Part shown: in pieces, positions 19,500 through 28,583 of the stretch | How the letters are laid out: every line of letters begins with the position of its first letter | Numbering within the stretch: the first letter of the stretch is position 1 | From: a virus | Length of the DNA stretch: 36,156 nucleotides | Strand: one strand, 5' to 3' | Virus record (IMG/VR): IMGVR_UViG_3300044712_000303 | Location: 1 to 36,156 of that record | Notes under the pieces: model-generated | Databases searched by the model: none | The model's input: the letters and a program-made list of their open reading frames with translations, nothing else | What the model was told of the DNA's origin: nothing | Position numbers and translations under genes: made by a program

Positions 19500-22400
19500 T
19501 TATAACATTGTTAATGCGTGCCATGCAGAGGATGCGTAAATATACAATCCAACTACACCATCAGTTTGGAAAACTATTAATCCTTCGGCCGGTGATGCTA
19601 TTGCACCTCTTTGTGTTGCAGTCATTCGTGGTGGAAGGAAACCTTTTGTTGTAGAATCTACTTGTAACAATGCAGATGCGTTTGCTGTTGTTACACCAAT
19701 TGATAATGCCCCTGCTAAATAGTTTTGTGCAGTACCATCCATATATAAATTCCATCTTCCTGTACCACTTGGTATTACTCCTCTAAAACCATAGTTATTA
19801 GTTGCCCCAATTAATGTAGCATTTGCGACAAATCCTTGTTGAGTAGTAATAGTAGACCCTGCACCAATTGTACCTTGTACTGCTTGATAATGCGAATATG
19901 TACTTAATGTAAATGCACTTGCTTGGGTATTTGACTGATTAAAAAATCCTGTTGTGGATGTTACGTCTGATTGAACTACACTTTCATTTAAAACAGAATA
20001 CATTGTAGTTGCACCTGTTAAATTTCTACGAATATATATATTTGTAGTATTAGGTTGAGTTGTCCCTATCCCTAAACTACCTGCCATGTAATTTGATGCT
20101 GTACCATTCATATATAAATTCCATCTGCCTGTACCGCTTGCTATGTTTCCATAGAAACCATAATCATTTGTGGCACCTGTTAAATTAGAATCTGCAAAGA
20201 ATCCATATTGGTTTGTAATTGTCGAACCTGCACCAAATGAACCTTGTGCTGCAATAAAATGATAAAGATTTGGCAACGTAAATGTCGTTGCTTGTGTTGA
20301 TGGAACTGATGCAATTCCCATATAATATGTAGTAACATCAGATTGAATTGTGCCATCAACATAAGTATTTCTAAATGTAGCAGAACCTGTTGCACTTTTT
20401 TGAATATGTAAATTATATCCTGTCAATGCTGTTCCGCCAATCCCCAAACTTCCCGCCATATAGTTATTGGCAGTACCCGAAGCATAAACATTCCACTTGC
20501 CTGTTCCTGATGAAAGATTTAATTCTATACCTCTACCTAATGTTACAGGAGTAAAATCATTTACAATTATAGAATATCCATTTGTTGTATTTGCAGGTGT
20601 ATTAACTAATAATCCTATATATGTTGTATAGCTATTAGTATTTGCCCCATAACCATATACACTACCCGCTGAAAAATGTACAAATTGTGAAAAGTTACCT
20701 GAACCTCCTGAGTTTGACACATAGCCAATACCCATTTGAGTTCCTGTGCCATTATTTAAAATAAATGATTGATATAGAACATTATATAATGTGCTATTTG
20801 TTGTGCTAACTGCAAAAATTCTATTATCATAAATTACACCTCCATTATATGGAACTGTACTATCGTTTAATGTCCACGAATTTCTATTAACTAAATTGGA
20901 TGTTGCATCAGTTTTAGATAATGTAATATTTTGACCGTAGAAATTATTTCCTGCTGCTAAAACTCTTGTATATGTTCCTGTAAGAAAACCATTTATTTGA
21001 ACATCGTTTGCAAATCTTGCAGTTCCGTTTACATCTAATTTGAATGTTGATGATGTCGTACCTCCAATAATAACATTAGTGCCATTGTCAAAAATTTGGC
21101 TGTTCCCAATTGTTGTTGCACCCGTTGCTTTGGTAACATAGTTTGTAGTTAAACCACTAATTACACCTGCAATTGTCCATGTTCTGTCAGCACTTAAATC
21201 ATAGGATGTTCCGTTAATTGTTAATGTGCGAGATGTTGGGACAAAACTACCTAAAGTAGAGACACTACCATCAGCCATTAAGTATTGACTTGATGTTCCA
21301 CCATTTCTCTTAATTGAAGAAGCAATTAAAGAGCCATTGATTTGAACTAAATCAGTTCCATTATCGGTAGTTGTACCCCAAAGTAATCTACCACTTGAAT
21401 TAACTCTACCTCTTTCGCTATCTTCTACTAAGAAAGCCAAAGAGTGGAATGTAGATGTACCAACTTGGAATACACTATTAAAGGTGTTCATAAAACCCTT
21501 AATAGACATATCATAATGATTGACACCTAAGAATCCTGCACCCGTTTTACCTCTAACAACCAATTGTGTAGCCCCCGCCACATAAGTAGGAGTTTGACCC
21601 ACAAACACATTACCATCACTATTGATTCCCATCTTCTCGGATTGAGAACCATTAGTGTAGAATTGAATACCACCACCAGCTTTCTTTGCAACGATTGCAG
21701 CATCAATAGAAGTGTTAGTTTGATAGTGAGCATCAGCACCAAACATTGCAGTTTCAGCACCATTTTGGTAGGCACTAAACATACCACCACCCGTTGCACC
21801 ATTGTTATCAACAATAAGTTTAGTGTAAGCAGTAGTGCCTTTTAAATCCATCAATGAACGAGGTGTGATTGTATTTACACCAATCAATCCACCATCAGTC
21901 CAAAAAGGAGAGTTTAAGAATAAGGTTGTATCGTTGTAATAAGGAATGTAACCCTTAGTTCCGTGCATATCCTTATTTTTCCACACATTAAGTGTAGTAT
22001 CATACATAAGGAAGTCATCTAACAAAGGATTAGTTATCTTAACATTGTGAAGTTCATCTAACTCATACCCATTATCAACCTTAACAAATATCTTACCATT
22101 ATTAGCGTGAGCATAAACAACCCAACCGATAATAATAGTATGGTTTGGTGCTTGAGGCTTAACTTTTGTTAAATAGCCAGGGTGAGTAGGGGATAAGTAA
22201 AGAATATCGCCATCTACCCAAGTTTCAGTACCTCCATAAGACTTAGCACCTGTGGTATTAATTTTATTAATATTACCACCCGTAGTAATAAAACCTTCTT
22301 GATTGTTAGCAATAGTTTCGGTTACTAAACCAATAGTTGTAGCCGAATCAGGGTCATTATCGCCTTGTGCTAACACAACTGCAAGTCTTTGACCTTGTGC

Positions 22401-22997
22401 TCCCCCTTCAGCAACAGAACGTATTCTAACGGCTCTAAAATCGGCTTCATTTAATGTTGCTCCTGTTTTATTTACAACACGAAGAACTTCTTCTTGACCT
22501 AATTGTAAAGTAACATTACCACCTTTTAGTAATAAGTCAGCAGTACCTTCAGTATCATTCCAAACAAGAGTTCCTGGAGTAGTAGGCACATTAGCCAATG
22601 TAGGAGTGTTATCTAAATGCAAGAAGCCTCCACTCAAACCAAACTCACCTAAATCTACATTCTCGGTTGCTCCAACATAAGGAACGGTATAATCAAGATT
22701 AGCAATAATAATCCCCATTACCACATTGTTAATCAATGGGCTATCGGGGTACACACGAACATTACGAGTATAATTAATATTCCACTCACTTCCATGAGAA
22801 CGAATCCAAACATAGAAGTCGGTCATTTCGGTAACCTCAACATCTATATCAGGGTCATCCAATTGGAAAGTAGTAGGAGTTTCCTCGGGGAATGTGCCTG
22901 CAATGGTTACACCATAATCAATGTTGCCCAAAGGAGGCATCGGCACATAGCCCTCGGAAGTAAACTCTTGAAATACTCTTAATGTCTTTATTGCCAT
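19500..22997 (-). CDS. Large tail fibre / receptor-binding protein
   Basis: The product is 1165 residues. The N-terminal 130 residues (MAIKTLRVFQEFTSEGYVPM) probably attach to the tail tip. A central part has phage tail segments (GQRLAVVLAQGDNDPDSATT; VKVDNGYELDELHNVKI). Next comes the SRTLTINGTSYDLSADRTWT module shared with the downstream fibre, then two tandem units of about 124 residues each opening with SGTG(K/R)WN(L/V)Y and YMAGSLGIG, and a C-terminal domain (GFLPPRMTATQRGAI, then GLYIYASSAWHAL). It is beta-rich, Asn/Gly/Thr-rich, and a likely trimeric fibre. The C-terminus may use the chaperone of its neighbour, because it has none. Confidence 0.85.
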   Translation of the reverse strand: MAIKTLRVFQEFTSEGYVPMPPLGNIDYGVTIAGTFPEETPTTFQLDDPDIDVEVTEMTDFYVWIRSHGSEWNINYTRNVRVYPDSPLINNVVMGIIIANLDYTVPYVGATENVDLGEFGLSGGFLHLDNTPTLANVPTTPGTLVWNDTEGTADLLLKGGNVTLQLGQEEVLRVVNKTGATLNEADFRAVRIRSVAEGGAQGQRLAVVLAQGDNDPDSATTIGLVTETIANNQEGFITTGGNINKINTTGAKSYGGTETWVDGDILYLSPTHPGYLTKVKPQAPNHTIIIGWVVYAHANNGKIFVKVDNGYELDELHNVKITNPLLDDFLMYDTTLNVWKNKDMHGTKGYIPYYNDTTLFLNSPFWTDGGLIGVNTITPRSLMDLKGTTAYTKLIVDNNGATGGGMFSAYQNGAETAMFGADAHYQTNTSIDAAIVAKKAGGGIQFYTNGSQSEKMGINSDGNVFVGQTPTYVAGATQLVVRGKTGAGFLGVNHYDMSIKGFMNTFNSVFQVGTSTFHSLAFLVEDSERGRVNSSGRLLWGTTTDNGTDLVQINGSLIASSIKRNGGTSSQYLMADGSVSTLGSFVPTSRTLTINGTSYDLSADRTWTIAGVISGLTTNYVTKATGATTIGNSQIFDNGTNVIIGGTTSSTFKLDVNGTARFANDVQINGFLTGTYTRVLAAGNNFYGQNITLSKTDATSNLVNRNSWTLNDSTVPYNGGVIYDNRIFAVSTTNSTLYNVLYQSFILNNGTGTQMGIGYVSNSGGSGNFSQFVHFSAGSVYGYGANTNSYTTYIGLLVNTPANTTNGYSIIVNDFTPVTLGRGIELNLSSGTGKWNVYASGTANNYMAGSLGIGGTALTGYNLHIQKSATGSATFRNTYVDGTIQSDVTTYYMGIASVPSTQATTFTLPNLYHFIAAQGSFGAGSTITNQYGFFADSNLTGATNDYGFYGNIASGTGRWNLYMNGTASNYMAGSLGIGTTQPNTTNIYIRRNLTGATTMYSVLNESVVQSDVTSTTGFFNQSNTQASAFTLSTYSHYQAVQGTIGAGSTITTQQGFVANATLIGATNNYGFRGVIPSGTGRWNLYMDGTAQNYLAGALSIGVTTANASALLQVDSTTKGFLPPRMTATQRGAIASPAEGLIVFQTDGVVGLYIYASSAWHALTML

Positions 22998-22999
22998 TT

Positions 23000-23581
23000 C
23001 TAATCTTCTTTTTGCCCTATTGGACTAATCCAACATCCTTCGGTATAAACCTTTGTATAATAAGCCAAATTTACATTATCTGAACCACTACTACAACTTA
23101 AATGCTTTTCCAATGTTGGGTAAGATTCAGTTTCATCGTAAATCGTATCTAAGTTAGTCCATGTGATAGCTGAGATTGCAGTAGATTCAGAGTTTAAGGA
23201 GTAATTAAATTCGATTTCTCCGCTTATTTTCTTCATCTCTAACCAAACACCTTGCGTAACTCCTAAAGTGGCTGAAACGCCAAAAGAAATAGCACCATCG
23301 ACCTTTATTCTACGATATATCTTTAGTTCCCCAGTGCCATCAAGAAACATTCCAACAAATGGAACATTATTCTTTGCCTCTTGGCGAAATTGTAAACCAG
23401 CTTTTGCTTCAGGTGTGTCAAAGGTGAATGTTTTAAGGTAAGCTACTAATCTAAAATCGGAAAGAGTTTCAGTCCATCCGTAGACATACCCTGTGTCCAC
23501 CGAGTTAATGAAGTCGCCACTACCATACATTTCTATCGCAGAACGACTAACATAATAAAAGTATCCTATTTCTCTTGCCAT
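23000..23581 (-). CDS. Tail protein, probable beta-sandwich
   Basis: The product is 193 residues, almost wholly beta (FRLVAYLKTFTFDTPEA; GVWLEMKKISGEIEFNYSL; AITWTNLDTIYDE), like concanavalin-type or collagen-binding-like jelly rolls found in tail tips. The position between the large tail protein and the fibre, with 2-3 nt gaps, makes a baseplate or tail-tip component likely. The family is not recognised by name. Confidence 0.65.
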   Translation of the reverse strand: MAREIGYFYYVSRSAIEMYGSGDFINSVDTGYVYGWTETLSDFRLVAYLKTFTFDTPEAKAGLQFRQEAKNNVPFVGMFLDGTGELKIYRRIKVDGAISFGVSATLGVTQGVWLEMKKISGEIEFNYSLNSESTAISAITWTNLDTIYDETESYPTLEKHLSCSSGSDNVNLAYYTKVYTEGCWISPIGQKED

Positions 23582-23584
23582 TGG

Positions 23585-23673
23585 TTATTCGGGTATAAAG
23601 TCATCCATGAAGAAGGCTACAAATTTGTCAAACAAAGTACCTGCACCACCTGCTTGACCAAGGTCTGTACCTA
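23585..23673 (-). CDS. -1 frame extension of the large tail protein
   Basis: The region just after the large tail protein stop is open in the -1 frame from the A10 tract and encodes about 33 residues (NRNGVGTDLGQAGGAGTLFD, then a helical KFVAFFMDDFIPE) ending 3 nt before the next ATG. Joined by a -1 slip at the A-tract it gives a 680-residue product. The tight fit to the next gene and the natural-looking sequence indicate that this is coding. Either ribosomal or transcriptional slippage, or a one-base error in the homopolymer (A11 would fuse the frames), explains it. Confidence 0.65.
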
Positions 23674-25626
23674 CCCCATTACGATTTTTTTTTTAGAAGA
23701 ACTAAGTTCTTGATAAACGATGTTGCTTTCAGCATCGAATAAAGTACAATTTATGGAAGGCTCAATCTCATTTGGTGTGAGTTCCATGAATACTACTTCG
23801 GCAGTACAATCTCTTTCATTGAACTTCATTGACAATGGGAAGAACTTCTTGTCTGCTAAAGCACCTTGAACTGGGAAGTTATAAATAGCCCCATATTCTA
23901 ATCCCTTACCAATGATTGTTCCACTAAAAATGTTACGATAATCAGAATACTGATTAAGCACATTTCTTATTGATAACTCTTGAATTTTATACCCATACTC
24001 CTCTGCTCTCTCATAGTAAATATTATCAATACTAAATCCATTAGTTGTGATATTAGATTCATCCGTTATTGTAGTAACTCCATCTTGCTTTAAAATGTAG
24101 CTACCGTTATAAACCTCAACAACACTTGGGTTAATTGAAGTATCCTTTGGATTAGTAGCAATAGTGCTTTCTGCTATATAAGGTAATTGAGTATTAGCCC
24201 CATAAGTAGATTCAGCATTAAAGTAGCTAATAATTTGATTATATAAACCTTCAAATGCAGGGAAGAAGTACATCTTAAAATAAACAGTTCCCTCATAAGG
24301 TACAGGAACATTTGTTTCAGATGTTGTATCAGTTCTAAACAAAGAAGGTTGAGTTGATGTCCAAGCACCATTAACCAAATACTTTGTTGTTTGCCCATTT
24401 GCCTCTAATCTAACCTCAAATCCAATATAAGACAACACACTTAGTGTATAAGAGAATGTTTCATCTGCTGCAACAAAAACACTTGTTTGAATGTAAGACC
24501 CTACATCATTAAATGATACATTCCACTCTTGTGTAGCGTTATTTAAACAAGGGTAAACACTTCCACTATGTGTAAATGAGTTCCAAGAAAATGGAGCAGG
24601 TGGTGTACCCGAAGCAGTATCAAGAACGGTTAATGTAGCATCTCCACCAGCACCATCAGTTTGATATTTAGCGTAAGTCCAAACACCAGGCAAATCCTTA
24701 GTGAAGATATTAAAGTTGCTATTGAAAATAGTATCACCATTGTAATACTGATAATCAATTTGTGCTTGCTTGTAAAATCTACGAATCTTTCTTTTAGGCT
24801 CTGCAATAATCAAGAAGTCAGTCCCATGATTGTATTGCTTAATAGTATCACTACCTGTGTATAAACCATCTTTGTCATACTTATCAGTAGTATAAATACC
24901 AAAAGCTAAATCTTTGGGCTTAATGATAAACCATTGACCTCTATTTTGATACATTACCACATTAAACAAATATGATATTGATTTCATAATCACATCAACA
25001 CCAAAAGGTTGATTGCCTTTTTGTCTGAACACATTAGTATATGTACCAATAATATCAAGTATTCTATCAATAGGTAATGGGTTCTTATTCTTTAACTTTA
25101 AAAGAATATTGAAATTATAGTTATACCCAATAAACCTTAATGCACTTGCAATAATATCCTTAAATGAATTAAATCCATAAAGAACACGACCATTTGTTTC
25201 TCTTAATGTTGCGTTCTTAAATGCACTCAATCCATCAATAGTTTTAAATTCAATAGCAGGATACTTTAAGAATATATCTTCTTCACATAATTCGGGAGAA
25301 ACAAAACCTGTCCAAAACAAAGCACCATCACGATAGTATTCTAACACATATTCTTTTTCATCTTCGGAGATGATAGAATCCATGTTTATTGCACCACCTA
25401 ATACTTTAAATGACAAAACACTTCCACGAATAGGGTAGAAGATGTCATCATCGGCAGTTGGATAATCAATCTCAACAGGAGTAGCTTGACCATAAGGAAT
25501 ATCCGTTATTGCCCCACTATAACCTTTCTTTAAGATTAATACTTTGCACTTTGTAGTTAATAAAGTTGTAAATGGTTTGCAAGTTCCATCAAACTCAAAG
25601 CGATAAATAGTTCCGTATCCTATCAT
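23671..25626 (-). CDS. Large tail protein (distal tail / baseplate hub candidate)
   Basis: The product is 651 residues and ends SSSKKKIVMG in the zero frame. It is encoded directly after the tape measure gene (ATGA overlap), where siphophages keep distal tail and tail-associated proteins. The start (MIGYGTIYRFEFDGTCKPFT) and beta-rich N-terminal third, with EYVLEYYRDGALFWTGFVSP (about 91-110), match proteins at this position in Bacteroidota phages. The middle is rich in Gly, Thr and Asn (carbohydrate-binding-like). It probably forms the hub to which fibres attach. A frameshift near its end is described separately. Confidence 0.75.
   Translation of the reverse strand: MIGYGTIYRFEFDGTCKPFTTLLTTKCKVLILKKGYSGAITDIPYGQATPVEIDYPTADDDIFYPIRGSVLSFKVLGGAINMDSIISEDEKEYVLEYYRDGALFWTGFVSPELCEEDIFLKYPAIEFKTIDGLSAFKNATLRETNGRVLYGFNSFKDIIASALRFIGYNYNFNILLKLKNKNPLPIDRILDIIGTYTNVFRQKGNQPFGVDVIMKSISYLFNVVMYQNRGQWFIIKPKDLAFGIYTTDKYDKDGLYTGSDTIKQYNHGTDFLIIAEPKRKIRRFYKQAQIDYQYYNGDTIFNSNFNIFTKDLPGVWTYAKYQTDGAGGDATLTVLDTASGTPPAPFSWNSFTHSGSVYPCLNNATQEWNVSFNDVGSYIQTSVFVAADETFSYTLSVLSYIGFEVRLEANGQTTKYLVNGAWTSTQPSLFRTDTTSETNVPVPYEGTVYFKMYFFPAFEGLYNQIISYFNAESTYGANTQLPYIAESTIATNPKDTSINPSVVEVYNGSYILKQDGVTTITDESNITTNGFSIDNIYYERAEEYGYKIQELSIRNVLNQYSDYRNIFSGTIIGKGLEYGAIYNFPVQGALADKKFFPLSMKFNERDCTAEVVFMELTPNEIEPSINCTLFDAESNIVYQELSSSKKKIVMG
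23685..23694 (-). other. A10 slippery tract
   Basis: In the sense strand the zero frame reads TCT AAA AAA AAA ATC and stops 12 nt later; A AAA AAA is a permissive -1 slippage heptamer. The -1 frame is open to 23585. No strong downstream stem is evident, so transcriptional slippage is also possible. Confidence 0.6.
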
Positions 25627-27821
25627 TGTCTACCTGTTACTCTAAGTGTTGTTTCTAAAGATTTATTGATTTGGTAACCCGTTTGAGTTGCCGTAATTGC
25701 TCCCGTTAAGTCAATAGCTAATCTGATTGTTTGAGCCGAATAAGATGAACCACCATAAGTGTAATTACTACCAGATGACTTTTGAGCAACCGATTGAGTT
25801 TGACCACCCATACCTGTTGCTTCTTTTGGCTTAGATAATGCAGAACTTACTCCTTTCAACAAACCACCAACTGCCATTAAAGCTAAACCACCAAGTAATC
25901 CTGCCGTAGCACCTGCTGGGCTAAACATAGATGTTAAGAATGCTTGAACTGCAATCATTGCCTTAGAAGCCATCACAATACCAAGACCAATTTTAACAAA
26001 CATATCTCCAAGAGCACCTAATATCCCTGCTCCGAACTTCTTAATTGCATCGCCTGCACTTCCTCCTTCACCAATAAAAGAAAACATATCAGCAAATTGT
26101 GAAGCAACACTTTGTGTCATTTCATCAACCGAAGCACTAATTACATTGGCAACACCAAGAAATGCCATCTTCATTTTTTGGGCAGTATCTTGTGCTATCT
26201 TTAATGCTATTTGTGTAGATGCCCCAAATTTAGCTAATTGCTCATCCGAAAGTGCCTTACCAAGCATACCACCCTCCATTCCTGGAAGTGGCTTAATTAG
26301 CTTCATTAATGCACCTTTTCTTTCAGCCTCAATCTCCCCTTGTAATTGAGCAACTTTTAATAAATATAATCTTGTGATATTTGTAGTATCAACTCCGTAT
26401 CTTTCAAACTCTTGCTTTTCTTTTTCAAAAGCATCTTTTAAATCTGCTAATTTCTTTTTGTTGCCCGTAAGCCCAATATTATTAATTTCAGCAACGGCAT
26501 CAGCACTCATTTGCTGAAGTTTCTTTAAATGTTCTCCGTATGCTTTAGTTTGGAAATCAGTACCAACAACAACATCAATTCTTTCTGCTTTTCGACCAGT
26601 TGATTCTTTTTTACTTGGAGTAGCACTCAAGCCTGTCAATTGAGAATTATCAACCTTTGGCATCTCCAATGGCTTAGCATTATCAATCTTAGTAAACTTT
26701 CCAATTAACCAATCAATAGCCTTTCCAATAAAACCAATACTTTTGATGTATTCGTACCCTGCTTTAATCTGATTTTTAAAGAAGTCAATAACTGGTGCTC
26801 CAAAGTTTACAATCTTCATGTACACATCAACAAGACCTTGCCAAAGATTAATAGCAGCAATTAGAACTGATATTAAAACTTTTATTGCAGTCTTAATATT
26901 ATCAATAACCATTGCCATCATTTGACCAACTGCCTCATTAGATTGCATTGCAGTTTTAAAGTCATTCATAAATGATAATATACCACTTACTACACTTTTC
27001 AAGTCAAATGCTTTAGCAATTGAATCTCCAACCTCTGCTAACGCAAAACTTACACTTTCCGATAACTTATTGAATTGACCTTGCAATGTTTGTGATTGCT
27101 CCTCTGCCATTCCAAAGAATTGACCCCCTTCGCTTGTAGCTGAAATAAAAGCATCTCCAACTTCCTTAACGGATATTTGACCATCGTGCATTCTTTGTGT
27201 CAAAGAAGCCATAGATTCACCCGTAGCATCCGAAATAGCCTTCAATGGGTTAAATCCTGCGTTAATCATTTGCCGAGCCTCTTGACCCATTAAACGACCC
27301 GATGCGTTTACTTGACCAAATGCTAATGCTAAACGATTAAATCTATCTGCATTACCACCTGAAATATCACCCAACATTCTTGTAATAGGAACAATTTGTT
27401 GAGCAGTTAAACCATATTGCAATAATGTTTGAGCACCCTTTGTGATGTCTTGAAATTGCATAGGCGACTTTAATGCTTGATTTTTTAAGTCAGCAAGCAT
27501 ATTCTTTGCAACCTCTGCACTACCCGTAAATACTCTAAATGAAACTGATATTTGCTCTAACTCGGCAGCAGTAGTTAGTGCAGCTTTACCTATACCTATA
27601 ATGGCAGTTGTAATTCCAGCAGTAGTAAGTGCCAATCCCATAGCACCAAATGCTTGAGATATTGACTTAGCAGTAGTATCCATACTACCACTTATTCTAT
27701 TACCACTCCTTTGTGTATTTGATGCTAATTGAGATAGTTGATTAGACAAACGATTAAGTTTGTTCATCGCATCATCTACATCTGCTCCAATCTTTATATA
27801 AAACTCATTAGTTTCTGCCAT
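25623..27821 (-). CDS. Tail tape measure protein
   Basis: The product is 732 residues; it sets tail length and helps DNA entry. It has an N-terminal coiled coil (NEFYIKIGADVDDAMNKLNR), then a TP901-type tape measure domain (about 85-300: AAELEQISVSFRVFTGSAEV; ALAFGQVNASGRLMGQEA), hydrophobic segments near 300-330 and 600-660 (TAIKVLISVLIAAINLWQGL; LLGGLALMAVGGLLKGVSS) and long helical stretches. At about 1.5 Å per residue it predicts a tail near 110 nm, a siphovirus. It follows the tail assembly chaperone genes (TAATG overlap), the canonical order. Confidence 0.95.
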   Translation of the reverse strand: MAETNEFYIKIGADVDDAMNKLNRLSNQLSQLASNTQRSGNRISGSMDTTAKSISQAFGAMGLALTTAGITTAIIGIGKAALTTAAELEQISVSFRVFTGSAEVAKNMLADLKNQALKSPMQFQDITKGAQTLLQYGLTAQQIVPITRMLGDISGGNADRFNRLALAFGQVNASGRLMGQEARQMINAGFNPLKAISDATGESMASLTQRMHDGQISVKEVGDAFISATSEGGQFFGMAEEQSQTLQGQFNKLSESVSFALAEVGDSIAKAFDLKSVVSGILSFMNDFKTAMQSNEAVGQMMAMVIDNIKTAIKVLISVLIAAINLWQGLVDVYMKIVNFGAPVIDFFKNQIKAGYEYIKSIGFIGKAIDWLIGKFTKIDNAKPLEMPKVDNSQLTGLSATPSKKESTGRKAERIDVVVGTDFQTKAYGEHLKKLQQMSADAVAEINNIGLTGNKKKLADLKDAFEKEKQEFERYGVDTTNITRLYLLKVAQLQGEIEAERKGALMKLIKPLPGMEGGMLGKALSDEQLAKFGASTQIALKIAQDTAQKMKMAFLGVANVISASVDEMTQSVASQFADMFSFIGEGGSAGDAIKKFGAGILGALGDMFVKIGLGIVMASKAMIAVQAFLTSMFSPAGATAGLLGGLALMAVGGLLKGVSSALSKPKEATGMGGQTQSVAQKSSGSNYTYGGSSYSAQTIRLAIDLTGAITATQTGYQINKSLETTLRVTGRQ

Positions 27822-28135
27822 TACTCAATAGAATTAACCCACTTTTTAACTATTTCATCCGAAAGATACTCTTTTTCTTTTGATTTTTCTAAATCCTTGC
27901 CTATATTGTCAATCCACAAGGGTATAAGTTCTTTTGGTTGCTTTAATTCTTTCCCACCCATTGCTGCCAAAGAAGCCCACATTTGATTTCTAAGTATATC
28001 CCACTCCTCGGCTTTTCTAAATTCAAAGCCATGTTCGTAGTCAAGAAATTCCCCTAAAGTCATCCTTTTCCACTCCCATGGCTTCAAACCAGTCCTATAA
28101 ATTCTTGTGAGCATATTGCCCCAAGTTATAACTAC
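27821..28135 (-). CDS. Tail assembly chaperone GT extension (-1 frame)
   Basis: This frame has no separate initiation need: from the slippery site it reads VVITWGN straight into MLTRIYRTGLKPWEWKRMT and ends at the tape measure start. A -1 shift fuses it to the G protein, giving a 227-residue product analogous to lambda gpGT, which holds tape measure and tail tube together during assembly. An ATG at 28114 exists but its use is unproven. The T part has several Trp residues and is helical (GKDLEKSKEKEYLSDEIVKK). Confidence 0.85.
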   Translation of the reverse strand, partial: VVITWGNMLTRIYRTGLKPWEWKRMTLGEFLDYEHGFEFRKAEEWDILRNQMWASLAAMGGKELKQPKELIPLWIDNIGKDLEKSKEKEYLSDEIVKKWVNSIE

Positions 28136-28503
28136 TTTTTTTTTGTGGTAGTAGCTTTTGGTGCATCTAAATCACTTGGCATCAAGTCTTTAGTAATCCA
28201 CTCAACAACAGTAATAACTTGAGTTTGCATCAACCACTTAGTTGCAATCATTTTAGATGTCTTAATCTTAGCAACCAAAGCATCTGCTTGCTCATCTTCT
28301 CCATTGCAATAAAGATAGTAAATATGACCACTAAGCATCATATCTCTTGTAACCTCAATTAACTTAGATGGATTGTTTTCGTACTCTTGCATATTGATTA
28401 AGTCATTGAAGTCACCTCCTAATTCCTTAACATACACATCATTAATACTACCTAAAGAAAAGTCAAAGTTGATTTTTTTGCCTTCAAAAGTTATACTTCT
28501 CAT
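28132..28503 (-). CDS. Tail assembly chaperone G
   Basis: The product is 123 residues, encoded after the tail tube gene and before the tape measure. It begins MRSITFEGKKINFDFSLGSI, is helical afterwards (LINMQEYENNPSKLIEVTRD; KTSKMIATKWLMQTQVITVV), and ends ATTTKKK at a slippery A-run. Lambda gpG and its relatives bind the tape measure protein as chaperones and are not in the virion. Most ribosomes should stop here; a minority shift to make the longer GT form. Confidence 0.85.
   Translation of the reverse strand: MRSITFEGKKINFDFSLGSINDVYVKELGGDFNDLINMQEYENNPSKLIEVTRDMMLSGHIYYLYCNGEDEQADALVAKIKTSKMIATKWLMQTQVITVVEWITKDLMPSDLDAPKATTTKKK
28135..28144 (-). other. Programmed -1 frameshift site A AAA AAG
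   Basis: In the sense strand the zero frame is ACA AAA AAA AAG TAG. A AAA AAG is the heptamer used by E. coli dnaX. The stop is the next codon, and the -1 frame is open into the GT extension. This is the expected device of siphophage tail chaperones. Confidence 0.88.
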
Positions 28504-28523
28504 GTTTTTGTGTTTGTGGGTTT

Positions 28524-28557
28524 AAAACAAAAAGGGTGAAGAACTAAATCCTCACCC
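28524..28557 (-). terminator. Terminator after the tail tube gene
   Basis: On the minus strand GGGTGAGGA (28557-28549) pairs with TCTTCACCC (28542-28534), one mismatch, and is followed by TTTTTGTTTT (28533-28524). It probably lowers expression of the chaperones and tape measure relative to the tail tube. Confidence 0.75.
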
Positions 28558-28583
28558 CAAATGTAATCAATTATTTTTGATTA

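Noticed and set aside
17726-22997. Diversity-generating retroelement acting on the fibre genes
   Set aside because: No reverse transcriptase gene and no template/variable repeat pair with adenine-directed differences were found; the repeats present are ordinary protein repeats.
28558-28565. Minus-strand TACATTTG as a promoter for the tail chaperones
   Set aside because: It matches the -7 pattern but overlaps the edge of the terminator stem and has no TTG at a suitable distance upstream.
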